64,000 nucleotides of DNA from Acidobacteriaceae bacterium (GTDB lineage Bacteria; Acidobacteriota; Terriglobia; Terriglobales; Acidobacteriaceae), in contig PLBY01000079.1 in the NCBI GenBank assembly GCA_003134655.1, positions 86,818-150,817 on the forward strand, in the 5' to 3' direction. Below are positions 1 to 8,948 of the stretch, piece after piece; the first letter of the stretch is position 1; each line of letters begins with the position of its first letter. The notes under the pieces were generated by a model that was not told the origin of the DNA, ran no database searches, and worked only from the letters and a program-made list of their open reading frames with translations. A program made the translations under genes and the position numbers.

Positions 1-3000
1 AACGGCGGCCGCACCGAGTACAACGCATGGGAACTCGATGGCGGCGACAACATGGACAACGGCAGCAACGGTACGTTGAATGTGTATCCCAGCATCGACG
101 CCATCGCGGAATTCAAGGTGCTGACGTCGAACTACGGAGCCCAGTACGGACGAAACGGATCGGGCACGGTCGAAGTCGAGACCAAAGGCGGAACGAAAGC
201 TTTCCACGGCGATGCCTACGAGTTCGTACGCAACGATATTTTCAACGCGCAAAACTACTTCAATAGCGTGGGCGCCGGGGGCTCGGGCGTAGTTCCTCCA
301 TACAAGAAGAACGATTTCGGCTATACCATTGGCGGTCCGGTTTACATCCCAGGGGTTTACAACAAGGACAAGCAGAAGACGTTCTTCTTCTGGTCGCAGG
401 AATGGCGCCGCGAGCGCGTGCCTGCCAGCTTTAATACGCCTGTGCCGTACAGCGCCGAGCGTACTGGAAACTTCGGTGATGTGTGCCCCGTTGCTGGGAC
501 GGATTTCCTCCGTTCAGATTATCCCGATTGTCCGTCGATTGGCCCGGGAGGAGCGACCGGAACCCTAGCCACTTTTCCGAACAATCAGGTAACGGTGGAT
601 CCCACGGGCGCGGCGCTATTGCCGCTGATCCCGGTGGCCACTGCAGACACACCCGGGGCGGCTATTTTCAATTCCAACTCCACGCAGCCCACAACCTGGC
701 GCGAGGAACTGTTCCGCATCGACCACAACATTAACGACAAGAACCGCCTGACGTTTCGCTACATTCACGATTCTTGGTTTACGATCGAACCCACCACGAT
801 CTGGACAGGATCGGCATTCCCGACCGTGCAGACGGCCTTTAACGGGCCCGGGATCAGCATGGTGGCGCGCCTGACCAGCAACCTGTCGCCTACGCTGCTC
901 AATGAATTTGTAGCCAGCTACACAACCGACCACATTTCCTTCAAGTCGCAGGGGGCATACGCTCCTCCGGCCGGTTTCTCGATGGGTTACCTCTATAGCA
1001 ATGGGGCTGGGGGGAAGTTACCGGCCATCAACATCGGGGCGGGAGCGGCCTATGGCGGCGGGTTCTACGAGGATCCGGACGGAGTTTGGCCTGAGGGTCC
1101 GTACAACTCCAATCCGACGTACACCTATCGCGACAACCTGACCAAGATTGTAGGACGCCACAACTTGCAGTTTGGCGCCTATTTCGTGGCCGCCCAGAAG
1201 AACGAATTGAGCAGTGTGCAGGTAAATGGCTCTCTCAATTTCGATCCTTCCTCGCCCATCAGTTCAGGCAATGGGTTTGCCGACCTGCTGATGGGGAACA
1301 TCGCCAGCTTTAGTCAAGGTAGCAACCAGTTGAAGTTTTATAACCGTTACAAGATCTTCGAGCCCTACTTCCAGGACGACTGGCGCGTTACCGACCGCCT
1401 GACCCTGAACCTGGGTCTGCGTATCAGCCTGGAAGGCACATACCGCGATCGCTATCAACATGCTTACAACTGGGATCCAGCGGTTTACAATGCCGGGATT
1501 GCAAATGCGGCTCAGGTGAACGGAGTTGCTACCCCTACATTAGTTGAGGGGGCTCTGATTCCCTCGGCCACCGCCAACCCGTTCCTCGGCCTCGTACAGT
1601 GCGGCGGCACCGGCGGTCCGGTCACATTCTTGAACGGATTCCCGAGTGCTTCGGTGGGTGGAACCCCGACCGTCGGCTGTTCGAAGGGCCACTTGTTCAA
1701 CCCCGCTCCCCGCATTGGTTTTGCGTGGGATCCTAGAGGCAATGGAAAGACGGCGATCCGCGGCGGCTATGGCATCTTCTTTGAGCACGCCAACGGAAAC
1801 GAAGCCAACACCGAGGGTATGGAAGGTCAATCCTCACCTCTTCTGCAAAGTTCGAGCCAGAACAACGTCGTCGGCTATGCGAATATCGGCAACCCAAATG
1901 CGGGAAGCGCGGCCCCTCTATTCCCGTACAGCTTCTTGTCGATTCCGAAGCAGGTGGTATGGCCTTACATGCAGCAATGGCACATCGATGTTCAACACGA
2001 AATGCCGGACCGATCGGTGCTGACCGTTTCCTATGTAGGCAGCAAGGGAACGCACTTGGGGCGTCAACGGGACTTGAACCAGTTGTATCCGACCCCGGTT
2101 TCGCAAAATCCGTACAGCTACGGCCAGCCGATCACGGCGGCGGACTGCAACAGCCTCATCAACGTCGGGCTCCCCACTGTGAGCGGCACGGCGAACGGGA
2201 AGCCGGTGAGTGGTCAGACCGCCATCAATTTGCAGACGGCTTGCGGCAACGACGCCAACCCGTATCGTCCCTACCTGGGCGTTTCGACAATCACCGGCTT
2301 GGAGAACAAAGCATCCTCCAATTACAACGCGCTGCAGGTTTCGTTGCGCAGGACGGTCGGTTCCCTGAGTCTTTCAGCGGCGTACACCTACAGCCACAGC
2401 ATCGACGACTCTTCGGATCGGTATGACGGCACCTTCGTCAACTCCTATAACGTCGCCTCGAGCCGGGCGAGTTCCAACTTTGACGAACGCCACATGCTGA
2501 ACGTTGGATATGTCTATGACCTTCCATTCTTCCGGAAGACTGGACTTAAGCATGCTCTGATAGGTGGCTGGCAGTATTCCGGCATCGCAACGTTTGCGAC
2601 GGGAACACCGTTGACCATCACCAACGGCACGACGTACGGGGACAATGCCGGTGTCGGCAACGCGGTGGGTACCGGTTCGTATCCTCTTTTGATTGGAAAT
2701 CCCAGCGCGAATGTCCCGCCACAGAGCGCGCTTAACTCGGGGAGTTATTCCAAGTTCGCCTACAATCCAGGGGCATTCGCGCTGCCAACTGGTCTGACCT
2801 TCGGCGATACCGGCAGAAACTCGCTGCGCAATCCGGGCCGCGTCAACTTCGATATGGCGCTGTTCAAGCACTTCGCCATTAAGGAGAGCATGGCCTTCGA
2901 GTTCCGCGCCGAAGCCTTTAACATCTTCAACCACCCGGAGTGGGCGGGATATTCCGGGTCGATGAGTTGCGCGGGCGGGCCCAACAACTCGGCCGGGGAT

Positions 3001-3111
3001 TCCAGTTGCCTGCTGTCGTCAGCCCAGGGAGGCTCCGGTGCCAACCTGTTCGAGATGAGTTCGGCTCACCTTGCCCGCATTCTGCAGCTCGGGGCGAAGT
3101 TCATCTTCTAA
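1..3111 (+). CDS. TonB-dependent receptor, acidobacterial type (5' end outside window)
   Basis: The reading frame is open from the first base, so the N-terminus (signal peptide, usually a carboxypeptidase-regulatory-like domain and the first part of the plug) lies outside the window. The first visible residues are the late plug region with the family-typical N-x-x-x-L-D-G-G-D-N pattern, followed by a long stretch of alternating beta strands with aromatic girdles. It ends in ...GAKFIF, a C-terminal aromatic residue expected of an outer-membrane barrel. Acidobacteria carry many such Oar/CarboxypepD_reg-type receptors, probably for uptake of large nutrients, but the substrate cannot be read here. 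A strong terminator follows the stop. About 1,036 codons are present. Confidence 0.93.
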   Translation, partial: NGGRTEYNAWELDGGDNMDNGSNGTLNVYPSIDAIAEFKVLTSNYGAQYGRNGSGTVEVETKGGTKAFHGDAYEFVRNDIFNAQNYFNSVGAGGSGVVPPYKKNDFGYTIGGPVYIPGVYNKDKQKTFFFWSQEWRRERVPASFNTPVPYSAERTGNFGDVCPVAGTDFLRSDYPDCPSIGPGGATGTLATFPNNQVTVDPTGAALLPLIPVATADTPGAAIFNSNSTQPTTWREELFRIDHNINDKNRLTFRYIHDSWFTIEPTTIWTGSAFPTVQTAFNGPGISMVARLTSNLSPTLLNEFVASYTTDHISFKSQGAYAPPAGFSMGYLYSNGAGGKLPAINIGAGAAYGGGFYEDPDGVWPEGPYNSNPTYTYRDNLTKIVGRHNLQFGAYFVAAQKNELSSVQVNGSLNFDPSSPISSGNGFADLLMGNIASFSQGSNQLKFYNRYKIFEPYFQDDWRVTDRLTLNLGLRISLEGTYRDRYQHAYNWDPAVYNAGIANAAQVNGVATPTLVEGALIPSATANPFLGLVQCGGTGGPVTFLNGFPSASVGGTPTVGCSKGHLFNPAPRIGFAWDPRGNGKTAIRGGYGIFFEHANGNEANTEGMEGQSSPLLQSSSQNNVVGYANIGNPNAGSAAPLFPYSFLSIPKQVVWPYMQQWHIDVQHEMPDRSVLTVSYVGSKGTHLGRQRDLNQLYPTPVSQNPYSYGQPITAADCNSLINVGLPTVSGTANGKPVSGQTAINLQTACGNDANPYRPYLGVSTITGLENKASSNYNALQVSLRRTVGSLSLSAAYTYSHSIDDSSDRYDGTFVNSYNVASSRASSNFDERHMLNVGYVYDLPFFRKTGLKHALIGGWQYSGIATFATGTPLTITNGTTYGDNAGVGNAVGTGSYPLLIGNPSANVPPQSALNSGSYSKFAYNPGAFALPTGLTFGDTGRNSLRNPGRVNFDMALFKHFAIKESMAFEFRAEAFNIFNHPEWAGYSGSMSCAGGPNNSAGDSSCLLSSAQGGSGANLFEMSSAHLARILQLGAKFIF

Positions 3112-3132
3112 TTGCTCTCGCAGACAAACAAC

Positions 3133-3164
3133 AATCCCGGCCTCCTGCGAGGCCGGGATTTTTT
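3133..3164 (+). terminator. Rho-independent terminator of the TonB receptor gene
   Basis: A perfect 12-bp stem (AATCCCGGCCTC with GAGGCCGGGATT) closes a CTGC loop and is followed by a T run. It begins about 20 nt after the receptor stop codon. Confidence 0.9.
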
Positions 3165-3246
3165 GCGGCTCATGTGGAGACGGCCGCCGCGAGCCGTCCG
3201 GCGATAACAGAGCTCGAGCGTAGCGTGGAAAAGCCGGAAGCCGCTC

Positions 3247-4446
3247 CTACCCCACCTGCACTGTCTGCCGGCTCCCTACCGCTTCCAGCGCCCGCTCCAG
3301 ATCTGCGATCAGATCCTCGACGCTCTCAATCCCCACCGATAGCCGCACCATCTGTTCGGTTACGCCCATTTCCGTGCGCTGCTCGGCCGAGATCATGGCG
3401 TGCGAGGTCAGCACCGGGATCGACACCAGCGACTCCACGCCTCCCAGGCTGGTCGCCAGCGTGAACAGGCGCATGGCCTCGCTGATCCGGCGCGCGTCCT
3501 CGCCCGTGCCCTCGACCTCGAACGTGACCATGCCGCCGCCGCCGCTCATCTGCTCGCGCGCAATGGCGTGCTGCGGATGGCTCTTCAGGAATGGATAATG
3601 CACGCGCCGGACTTTTTGATGTTGCCCCAAGAACTCCGCGACCCGCAGCGCGTTCTCGTTCTGCCGCGCCACGCGGACCGCCAGCGTTTTCAGCCCCCGG
3701 ATCAGCATCCACGCGGCATGCGGGTCCATGCAGTTGCCCAGTGTCGTGCGCGTCTCCCAAATCTGGTCCATCAGTTCCTGCCGCCCGCTGACTACACCGC
3801 ACGTCAGGTCCGCGTGCCCGCTCAAGTACTTTGTGCCCGAGTGCATGACGAGGTCGATGCCGTACTCCGACGGACGCTGGTTGATTGGGGTGCAGAAGGT
3901 GCTGTCGATCATGCTGAGTAGTTTGTGCTGCCGGGCGAGCGCCGCGGCCTTCTTGACGTCGACCACGCGCAATGACGGATTGGTCGGCGACTCCAGATAC
4001 AGCATCCGCGTATTTGGCCGGATCGCCCGCGCAGCTTGTTCGAAGTCGTTGGTATCGACGAATGTGGTCTCAATCCCCATCCTCGGCAGCCACTGCGAGA
4101 AGAACTTCATGACCCCGCCGTAGACGTCGCGCTGCGCGACAATGTGGTCTCCCGCTTTGAGGAATGCCAGGATCGTGGTGGTGATCGCGCCCATGCCGGA
4201 GGCGAAGGTGCGTGCACCTTCTACCCCCTCGATCGCGGCCACGGCCTGCTCGGCCACCGTGTTCGTCGGATTCCCCCAGCGCGTGTAGTAGCGGTCGGTC
4301 GTGGTCACGCGTTGCTGCTCGTCGTTGTCGGTGACCTCAAACGTTGAGGTCTGATAGATCGGCGTGCCGACCGGACCGTTCTTCTTTTCCAGGTCAGCAG
4401 CTCCATGGACAGCGGCGGTTTCAGGACGGCGGGTGTTCCGTGGCAT
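3247..4446 (-). CDS. PLP-dependent transsulfuration enzyme (cystathionine gamma-synthase/lyase family)
   Basis: Cys/Met metabolism PLP enzyme of 399 aa, the usual family length. Visible marks are the phosphate and substrate loop YTRWGNPT (about 54-61), SGMGA (83-87), the PLP ring partner motif DSTF (181-184, usually DNTF) and the Schiff-base lysine in SGTKYLSG (K206). The start is put at the ATG at 4446, since a GAGG-type ribosome site lies just upstream and homology begins there; the frame stays open further upstream. It could be cystathionine gamma-synthase, cystathionine lyase or O-acetylhomoserine sulfhydrylase; the sequence alone does not decide. Divergently transcribed from the SDR gene, with threonine synthase and homoserine kinase a few kb away, which suits aspartate-family or methionine metabolism. 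Confidence 0.9.
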   Translation of the reverse strand: MPRNTRRPETAAVHGAADLEKKNGPVGTPIYQTSTFEVTDNDEQQRVTTTDRYYTRWGNPTNTVAEQAVAAIEGVEGARTFASGMGAITTTILAFLKAGDHIVAQRDVYGGVMKFFSQWLPRMGIETTFVDTNDFEQAARAIRPNTRMLYLESPTNPSLRVVDVKKAAALARQHKLLSMIDSTFCTPINQRPSEYGIDLVMHSGTKYLSGHADLTCGVVSGRQELMDQIWETRTTLGNCMDPHAAWMLIRGLKTLAVRVARQNENALRVAEFLGQHQKVRRVHYPFLKSHPQHAIAREQMSGGGGMVTFEVEGTGEDARRISEAMRLFTLATSLGGVESLVSIPVLTSHAMISAEQRTEMGVTEQMVRLSVGIESVEDLIADLERALEAVGSRQTVQVG

Positions 4447-4560
4447 GGCTACCTCACAGCCTCCAGAGTAATTGCGGAGATTTGCTTGGGGCAAGCGAAA
4501 GCGCGGAGCGCGACCATTTATAATGCCGGATTCGGATTCCACCTCTTTCGTGTACAACCT

Positions 4561-5349
4561 ATGGACCTGGGACTAAAAAACCGCATAGCCCTGGTAGCCG
4601 CGTCCAGTCAGGGACTTGGCTTGGCCACGGCCGAAGCGTTCGCCGCAGAAGGGTGCCGCGTCGCCATGTGCGCGCGCAATGAGCAAACGCTGCAGGCTGC
4701 CGCCGAGAAGATCAGAAAGCAGCACAACGTCGAGGTCTTCGCTGAAGGCTTCGACGTTGGCGACCCGGCTGCGGTCAGCCGCTTCGTTGCCGCCGTGGCC
4801 AGCAAGTTTGGCAGTGTCGACATCTGCGTGACGAACGCCGGCGGCCCTCCGGCCAAAGGATTCCTCGCGGCCACGCTCGACGACTGGCAGCGCGCCATTG
4901 AGCTGAACTTCCTGAGCACGGTGTACTTCGCGCGTGAAGTGATCCCGCACATGCAGCGCAAACATTGGGGACGCATCATTACCATCACGTCGATCACAAC
5001 CAAGCAGCCGGTGGCCGACCTTGTGCTATCGAACGCGGTGCGTGCGGCGGTTGTGGGATTGGTGAAGAGTCTCGCGAATGAGTTCGGCAAAGACGGAATC
5101 CTGGTCAACAATGTTGGCCCCGGTTTCACGGCGACAGATCGTCTGAAGGAACTGGCGAAGGCCCGCTCTGCCGCGTCGGGCAAAAACGAGCAGGAGATTT
5201 TTGATGCCTGGGCCAGTGATGCTCCGCTCAAGCGACTGGGTGAGCCGCGTGAGTTGGCCGACACCGTCGTCTGGCTGGCGTCAGAGCGCGCTTCCTACGT
5301 GACGGGCCAGACCGTGCTGGTTGACGGCGGTATGTATAAAGGATTGTGA
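4561..5349 (+). CDS. SDR-family oxidoreductase-like protein with atypical active site
   Basis: A 262-aa Rossmann-fold short-chain dehydrogenase/reductase. The dinucleotide loop is AASSQGLG (13-20) and the NAG motif is TNAGG (91-95). Ser144 is in the catalytic serine position. The place where the catalytic Y-x-x-x-K should be, 13 residues on, reads S157-N-A-V-R161, so both the Tyr and the Lys are replaced. The C-terminal substrate lid and VTGQTVLVDGG end are normal. The ATG at 4561 starts the Rossmann fold directly. A group of SDR proteins annotated as 3-oxoacyl-ACP reductase shares this L-S-N-x-x-R form; I infer altered or lost redox chemistry. The aminotransferase gene follows after a 92-nt gap filled by a 7-bp-periodic repeat. 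Confidence 0.88.
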   Translation: MDLGLKNRIALVAASSQGLGLATAEAFAAEGCRVAMCARNEQTLQAAAEKIRKQHNVEVFAEGFDVGDPAAVSRFVAAVASKFGSVDICVTNAGGPPAKGFLAATLDDWQRAIELNFLSTVYFAREVIPHMQRKHWGRIITITSITTKQPVADLVLSNAVRAAVVGLVKSLANEFGKDGILVNNVGPGFTATDRLKELAKARSAASGKNEQEIFDAWASDAPLKRLGEPRELADTVVWLASERASYVTGQTVLVDGGMYKGL

Positions 5350-5357
5350 GAAAGAAA

Positions 5358-5440
5358 GCTTCGAGCCACGAGTCGCGAGCTTCGAGCCGAACAAGATCGG
5401 TCGCAGCTTACAGCTCAAAGCTCGGAACTCAGGGCTAATC
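5358..5440. repeat. 7-bp-periodic GCT-phased array
   Basis: Consecutive heptamers GCTTCGA, GCCACGA, GTCGCGA, GCTTCGA, then a 20-bp interruption and GCTTACA, GCTCAAA, GCTCGGA, ACTCAGG, GCTAATC. The array fills the gap between the SDR stop and the aminotransferase start. Similar arrays occur at 19540, 41611, 53313 and 55565. Confidence 0.8.
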
Positions 5441-5441
5441 T

Positions 5442-6629
5442 ATGCGATCGATTGCTTCTAGAATGTCCGTCATGAGCGGGGAAGGCGCGCTCTCCGTCTT
5501 TGCCCGGGCCAAAGAGTTGGAGGCGCAGGGCCGCTCCATCATCCACCTGGAACTCGGCGAGCCTGATTTCCATCCCGGCAAGTCGGTGATCGACTCGGCC
5601 GCCAAAGCGCTGGTCGACGGCAAAGACCGTTACTGCGCGGTTGCGGGTGTGCCCGCGTTACGGGAAGAGATTGCCGCGTATCTTGCCCGCACGCGGAGCA
5701 TTACAGTATCACCGGCCAACATCGTGCTCGCGCCGGGATGCAAGATTGCGCTCTTCCTCGGGATGATGGTCCTTCTCGAACCGGGCGATGAGGTGCTCTA
5801 TCCCGATCCCGGATTTCCCGGGTATCCCTCGATCACGCTCGGGCTGGGCGCTGTGCCCGTGCCGTTCCGGCTTACCGCGCGCGGTCATTTTCAGCCGGAC
5901 CCGGTGGAGGTCGCGTCCAAAATCACTCCGCGCACGCGCATGCTGATCACGAATTCGCCGGGCAATCCGACGGGGACCGTCTATACCGACGCGGTGCAGC
6001 GCGCTCTGGCGGAACTCGCGGTGAAGCACGACCTGTGGGTGCTCTCGGACGAAATCTATGCGCGCATTATTTACGGTGGCGAGTATCTTTCGATGCTGCG
6101 CTATCCCGGCATGCACGAGCGCACGCTGATTATCGACGGATTCTCCAAGAGCTTCGCGATGACCGGATGGCGGCTGGGATACACGGTTGCTCCGCCCGAG
6201 GTCGTCTCGGCGTTGCTGATGATGGCGGTAAACACCTACACCTGCGTCGCCGAGTTCACTCAGTATGCCGCCATCGACGCGCTGCGCGACCGTGAGGGCA
6301 ATACACCACACATGGTCGGCGAGTTCGCCCGCCGGCGCGAGCAGTTTGTAAGCGAGTTGAATCGAGTGCCCGGCTTCCGCTGCCATCCGCCGGAAGGTGC
6401 GTTCTACGCGTGGGTCGATATCACGGGCACGGGCATGAGTGCCGAGAATTTGTGCCGCATCCTTTTGGAAGATGCCGGAGTCGCCGCCATTCCCGGTGCA
6501 GCCTTCGGACCGACCGGCAAAGAGTTCATCCGTTTCTCTTTCGCCTCGTCGATGGCGACTCTGCACGAGGCGGTGGAGCGCATCCTGAAAGTATCGTCGG
6601 CCTGGCAAGGAACAGCCGTCGTCCGCTGA
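5442..6629 (+). CDS. Class I/II pyridoxal-phosphate aminotransferase (aspartate aminotransferase-like)
   Basis: A 395-aa fold-type I aminotransferase of normal length. Visible features are the N-terminal LELGEPDFHPG (about 37-47), the NPTG motif (175-178), the PLP-binding SDEIYARI (202-209), the Schiff-base lysine in DGFSKSFAMTGWRLGY (K236) and the C-terminal arginine region EFIRFSFA. Substrate range is unclear: aspartate, alanine/valine and aromatic aminotransferases share these motifs. Alternative starts at the Met at residue 8 or 11 are possible because no strong ribosome site precedes 5442. Same strand as the SDR gene upstream. Confidence 0.93.
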   Translation: MRSIASRMSVMSGEGALSVFARAKELEAQGRSIIHLELGEPDFHPGKSVIDSAAKALVDGKDRYCAVAGVPALREEIAAYLARTRSITVSPANIVLAPGCKIALFLGMMVLLEPGDEVLYPDPGFPGYPSITLGLGAVPVPFRLTARGHFQPDPVEVASKITPRTRMLITNSPGNPTGTVYTDAVQRALAELAVKHDLWVLSDEIYARIIYGGEYLSMLRYPGMHERTLIIDGFSKSFAMTGWRLGYTVAPPEVVSALLMMAVNTYTCVAEFTQYAAIDALRDREGNTPHMVGEFARRREQFVSELNRVPGFRCHPPEGAFYAWVDITGTGMSAENLCRILLEDAGVAAIPGAAFGPTGKEFIRFSFASSMATLHEAVERILKVSSAWQGTAVVR

Positions 6630-6679
6630 GCATCGGGGCAACTGAGCAAACTGCAGAAGTATGTCTTTTGGAGCATCTG

Positions 6680-6784
6680 TTTTGGGTGGCCCACTGCTTC
6701 AGTGAGTTTGAAATTGCTTTTGGGTGGCGCAGCGCTTCAGCGCTGCGATAACAGTCACTAATGAAATCGGGCTTCAGCCCCAGA
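6680..6784. repeat. Palindromic intergenic repeats upstream of the amidohydrolase gene
   Basis: Two copies of TTTTGGGTGGC (near 6680 and 6718) each lead into a hairpin. The second is the 20-bp palindrome CGCAGCGCTTCAGCGCTGCG at 6728-6747. A third hairpin, GGGCTTCAGCCCC, lies at 6769-6781. A related GGCTTTAGCC palindrome occurs at 30735-30795. Confidence 0.75.
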
Positions 6785-6792
6785 GGAACTGC

Positions 6793-8130
6793 ATGCAACT
6801 TGCAATTCGAGGATTACTTCTCGCCGCTGTTATCGCTGTCTCTTCGTTCTCGGCCGCCCAGGCCCGTCCCTTCCCGGGTCCTGACGTGCAGCAGATCTAC
6901 CAGCGCCTGCTGCCGCAGATCGAGAAGATCCCGGCCTTCGATCACCACGCGCACCCCGGTTACGCCGACGATCCCGATGTTGACGCCATGGCAGCGCCGC
7001 CGAACGCCAGCGAAGCGCTGCGGACGCGCGACGACAATCCTGAACTTGCCGTGGCCGCCAAGGCTCTGTTCGGGTATCCCTACACCGATCTCACGCCCGA
7101 GCACGCGAAATGGCTGCTCGACAAGAAGACGGAACTCAAGAAGCAACTCGCCGGCACCGCCTACTTCAACAGCATTCTCGACAAGATCAACATCGAGAGT
7201 TCGGTGGCGAATCGCGCCATGATGCCTGACTACCTCGATAAGGCGCGCTTTCCCTGGGTCTTCTTCGCCGATTCGTTTATGTGGCCGTTCAACAACGAGC
7301 GCGAGACGGCGCGCAATGCCGACGAGGGCGTCTTCATTCCCCTGCAGGAGAAAATGCTGCACCGCTGGATGCAACAGGAGAGCATAAGCAAACTCCCGGC
7401 TATGTTCGCCGACTATCTGAAGTTCATCAGCCAGGTGCTGGAAGAGAATTCGAAACGCGGCGGCATCGCGATGAAGTTTGAAGTGGCCTATTTTCGCCCG
7501 ACGACTTTCAGCGATCCCTCGCGCGCGCAAGCGGAAGATATTTACCAGCGCTACGTCACTGGCGGAATTCCCACTGAACGGGAGTACCGCAGCTTCCAGG
7601 ATTTCATCTTCCGCTATCTGGTCACGGAGGGTGGACGGCTGCACTTGCCGGTACACATTCACACCGCCGTCGGCATCGGCGACTATTTCAACCTGTCGCA
7701 GAGCAACATCATGAACCTGGAAAGCGTGTTGCGCGATCCGCGCTACGCCTCCACGACCTTCGTGATGATCCACGGCGGCTATCCGCTGGAACGTGAGGCC
7801 ATTTGGCTGGCCGCCATGAAGAACGTCTACCTTGATTCTTCGTTTGGCGAACTGGCGCAGTATCCGTCCGCCTTCAAGGAAACGCTGAAGATGTGGCTGG
7901 AAACTTTTCCCGACAAGATCACTTTCGGCACCGACTGTTTCCCTTACAATCAAGTGCTGGGGGCGGAAGAGAGCTACTGGCTGGGCGTGCAGTCGTCGCG
8001 CACCGCGCTGGCCGCGGCTCTGGCGGAGATGGTTTCGGAAAACGAAATCACCGAGGCTCGGGCTCTGGAATTAGCTCACGCCTACCTGCACGACACAGCC
8101 GTCAAACTGTACGAAGGACGAGTGCACTAG
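6793..8130 (+). CDS. Exported amidohydrolase-family (metal-dependent hydrolase) protein
   Basis: A 445-aa TIM-barrel amidohydrolase (Amidohydro_2-like). The N-terminus MQLAIRGLLLAAVIAVSSFS... is a signal peptide with cleavage likely after AQA, so the protein is exported; this sets the start at 6793 rather than earlier in the frame, which runs through the upstream palindromes. Metal ligands are visible in DHHAHPG (H52 and H54), in VHIHTAVG on the central strand, in IHGGYPL and in the late Asp of FGTDCFPY. Substrate unknown. A DUF1330 gene follows 31 nt downstream on the same strand. Confidence 0.87.
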   Translation: MQLAIRGLLLAAVIAVSSFSAAQARPFPGPDVQQIYQRLLPQIEKIPAFDHHAHPGYADDPDVDAMAAPPNASEALRTRDDNPELAVAAKALFGYPYTDLTPEHAKWLLDKKTELKKQLAGTAYFNSILDKINIESSVANRAMMPDYLDKARFPWVFFADSFMWPFNNERETARNADEGVFIPLQEKMLHRWMQQESISKLPAMFADYLKFISQVLEENSKRGGIAMKFEVAYFRPTTFSDPSRAQAEDIYQRYVTGGIPTEREYRSFQDFIFRYLVTEGGRLHLPVHIHTAVGIGDYFNLSQSNIMNLESVLRDPRYASTTFVMIHGGYPLEREAIWLAAMKNVYLDSSFGELAQYPSAFKETLKMWLETFPDKITFGTDCFPYNQVLGAEESYWLGVQSSRTALAAALAEMVSENEITEARALELAHAYLHDTAVKLYEGRVH

Positions 8131-8161
8131 ACGTGCGCAGGACGATTTCCAGGAGACGCGA

Positions 8162-8452
8162 ATGACCAAGGGATACTGGATCACGATCTATCATTCTGTT
8201 TCTAACCCTGCCGCGCTCTCCGAGTACGCAAAGCATGCGGGTCCGGCGATCGAGGCCGCCGGTGGCCGCATCCTGGCACGAGGAGTGCCGGCCAAGACGT
8301 ATGAAGCAGGAGAGGCCCAGCGGGTGGTGATCATTGAGTTTGACAGCGTGGAAAAGGCAATCGCGGCCTACGAGAGCGCTGCCTATCAGGCTGCCTTCCG
8401 GCTTTTAGGAGATGGCGCGAAGCGCGAAATACGAATTGTGGAGGGCCTCTGA
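8162..8452 (+). CDS. DUF1330-family protein
   Basis: A 96-aa single-domain protein of the DUF1330 dimeric alpha/beta-barrel fold: GYWITIYHSVSNP at the start, the conserved GG-R-x-L-A-R-G pattern (about 34-41), VVIIEFDSVEKA and AYESAAYQ. The family's biochemical role is not established. A CAGGAG ribosome site sits 7 nt before the ATG. The next gene's TTG begins 1 nt after this stop codon, so the two are probably translated together. Confidence 0.9.
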   Translation: MTKGYWITIYHSVSNPAALSEYAKHAGPAIEAAGGRILARGVPAKTYEAGEAQRVVIIEFDSVEKAIAAYESAAYQAAFRLLGDGAKREIRIVEGL

Positions 8453-8453
8453 A

Positions 8454-8939
8454 TTGATCAAGAAGAGAAATTCGAAAAGGAAACCCACGCGGGCGTCAAG
8501 GAGCAAGTCCAGTTCGCGTTCTCGGACGAAGTCTGGGATCGATTTGAAAAACACAGTATCCACGCGCGCTGCGCGCCCGTCTGTGCTCCAGTACATTCCG
8601 TGGAGCAGCGTTCCGCTCGAGGACCTGACCCCGCTCTTACAGCGCCATTTCGTGGTCGGCCAGGAAATCATGCTGGCGCGCGTGCTGATGAAGAAGGGAT
8701 GCATCGTTCCCGAGCACAGCCACCACAACGAGCAGCTGACCTACATTCTGGAGGGCGCGCTCAAGTTCTGGATCGACGGCAAAGAGATTGTGGTCCACGC
8801 CGGCGAAACGCTCTGCATCCCTGCCAATATGCCGCACAAGGCCGAGGCGCTCGAGGATACAGTCGATCTCGATGTGTTCAATCCGCCGCGCGCCGACTGG
8901 ATCAACAAGACCGACCAGTATCTCCGGGGAAAGAAATAA
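8454..8939 (+). CDS. Cupin-domain protein
   Basis: A 161-aa protein. A lysine/arginine/serine-rich N-terminal stretch of about 35 residues precedes a single cupin barrel. Cupin motif 1 is PEHSHHNEQLTYILEG and motif 2 is CIPANMPHKAEAL, giving the His/Glu metal site. The start is placed at TTG 8454 because a GGAGGG ribosome site inside the end of the DUF1330 gene is 8 nt upstream; an in-frame ATG at 8412 would overlap that gene by 41 nt. Likely a small metal-binding or sensing protein, substrate unknown. Confidence 0.85.
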   Translation: MIKKRNSKRKPTRASRSKSSSRSRTKSGIDLKNTVSTRAARPSVLQYIPWSSVPLEDLTPLLQRHFVVGQEIMLARVLMKKGCIVPEHSHHNEQLTYILEGALKFWIDGKEIVVHAGETLCIPANMPHKAEALEDTVDLDVFNPPRADWINKTDQYLRGKK

Positions 8940-8948
8940 TTCGGGCCC

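Noticed and set aside
5358..5440. CRISPR array
   Set aside because: The 7-bp units have no constant repeat and no spacers, so this and the other heptamer arrays are not CRISPR.
5709..6641. 310-codon open frame on the minus strand
   Set aside because: Antisense to the clear aminotransferase gene; no recognisable domain.
6814..7953. 379-codon open frame on the minus strand
   Set aside because: Antisense to the amidohydrolase gene; pattern is the complement of its codon periodicity.
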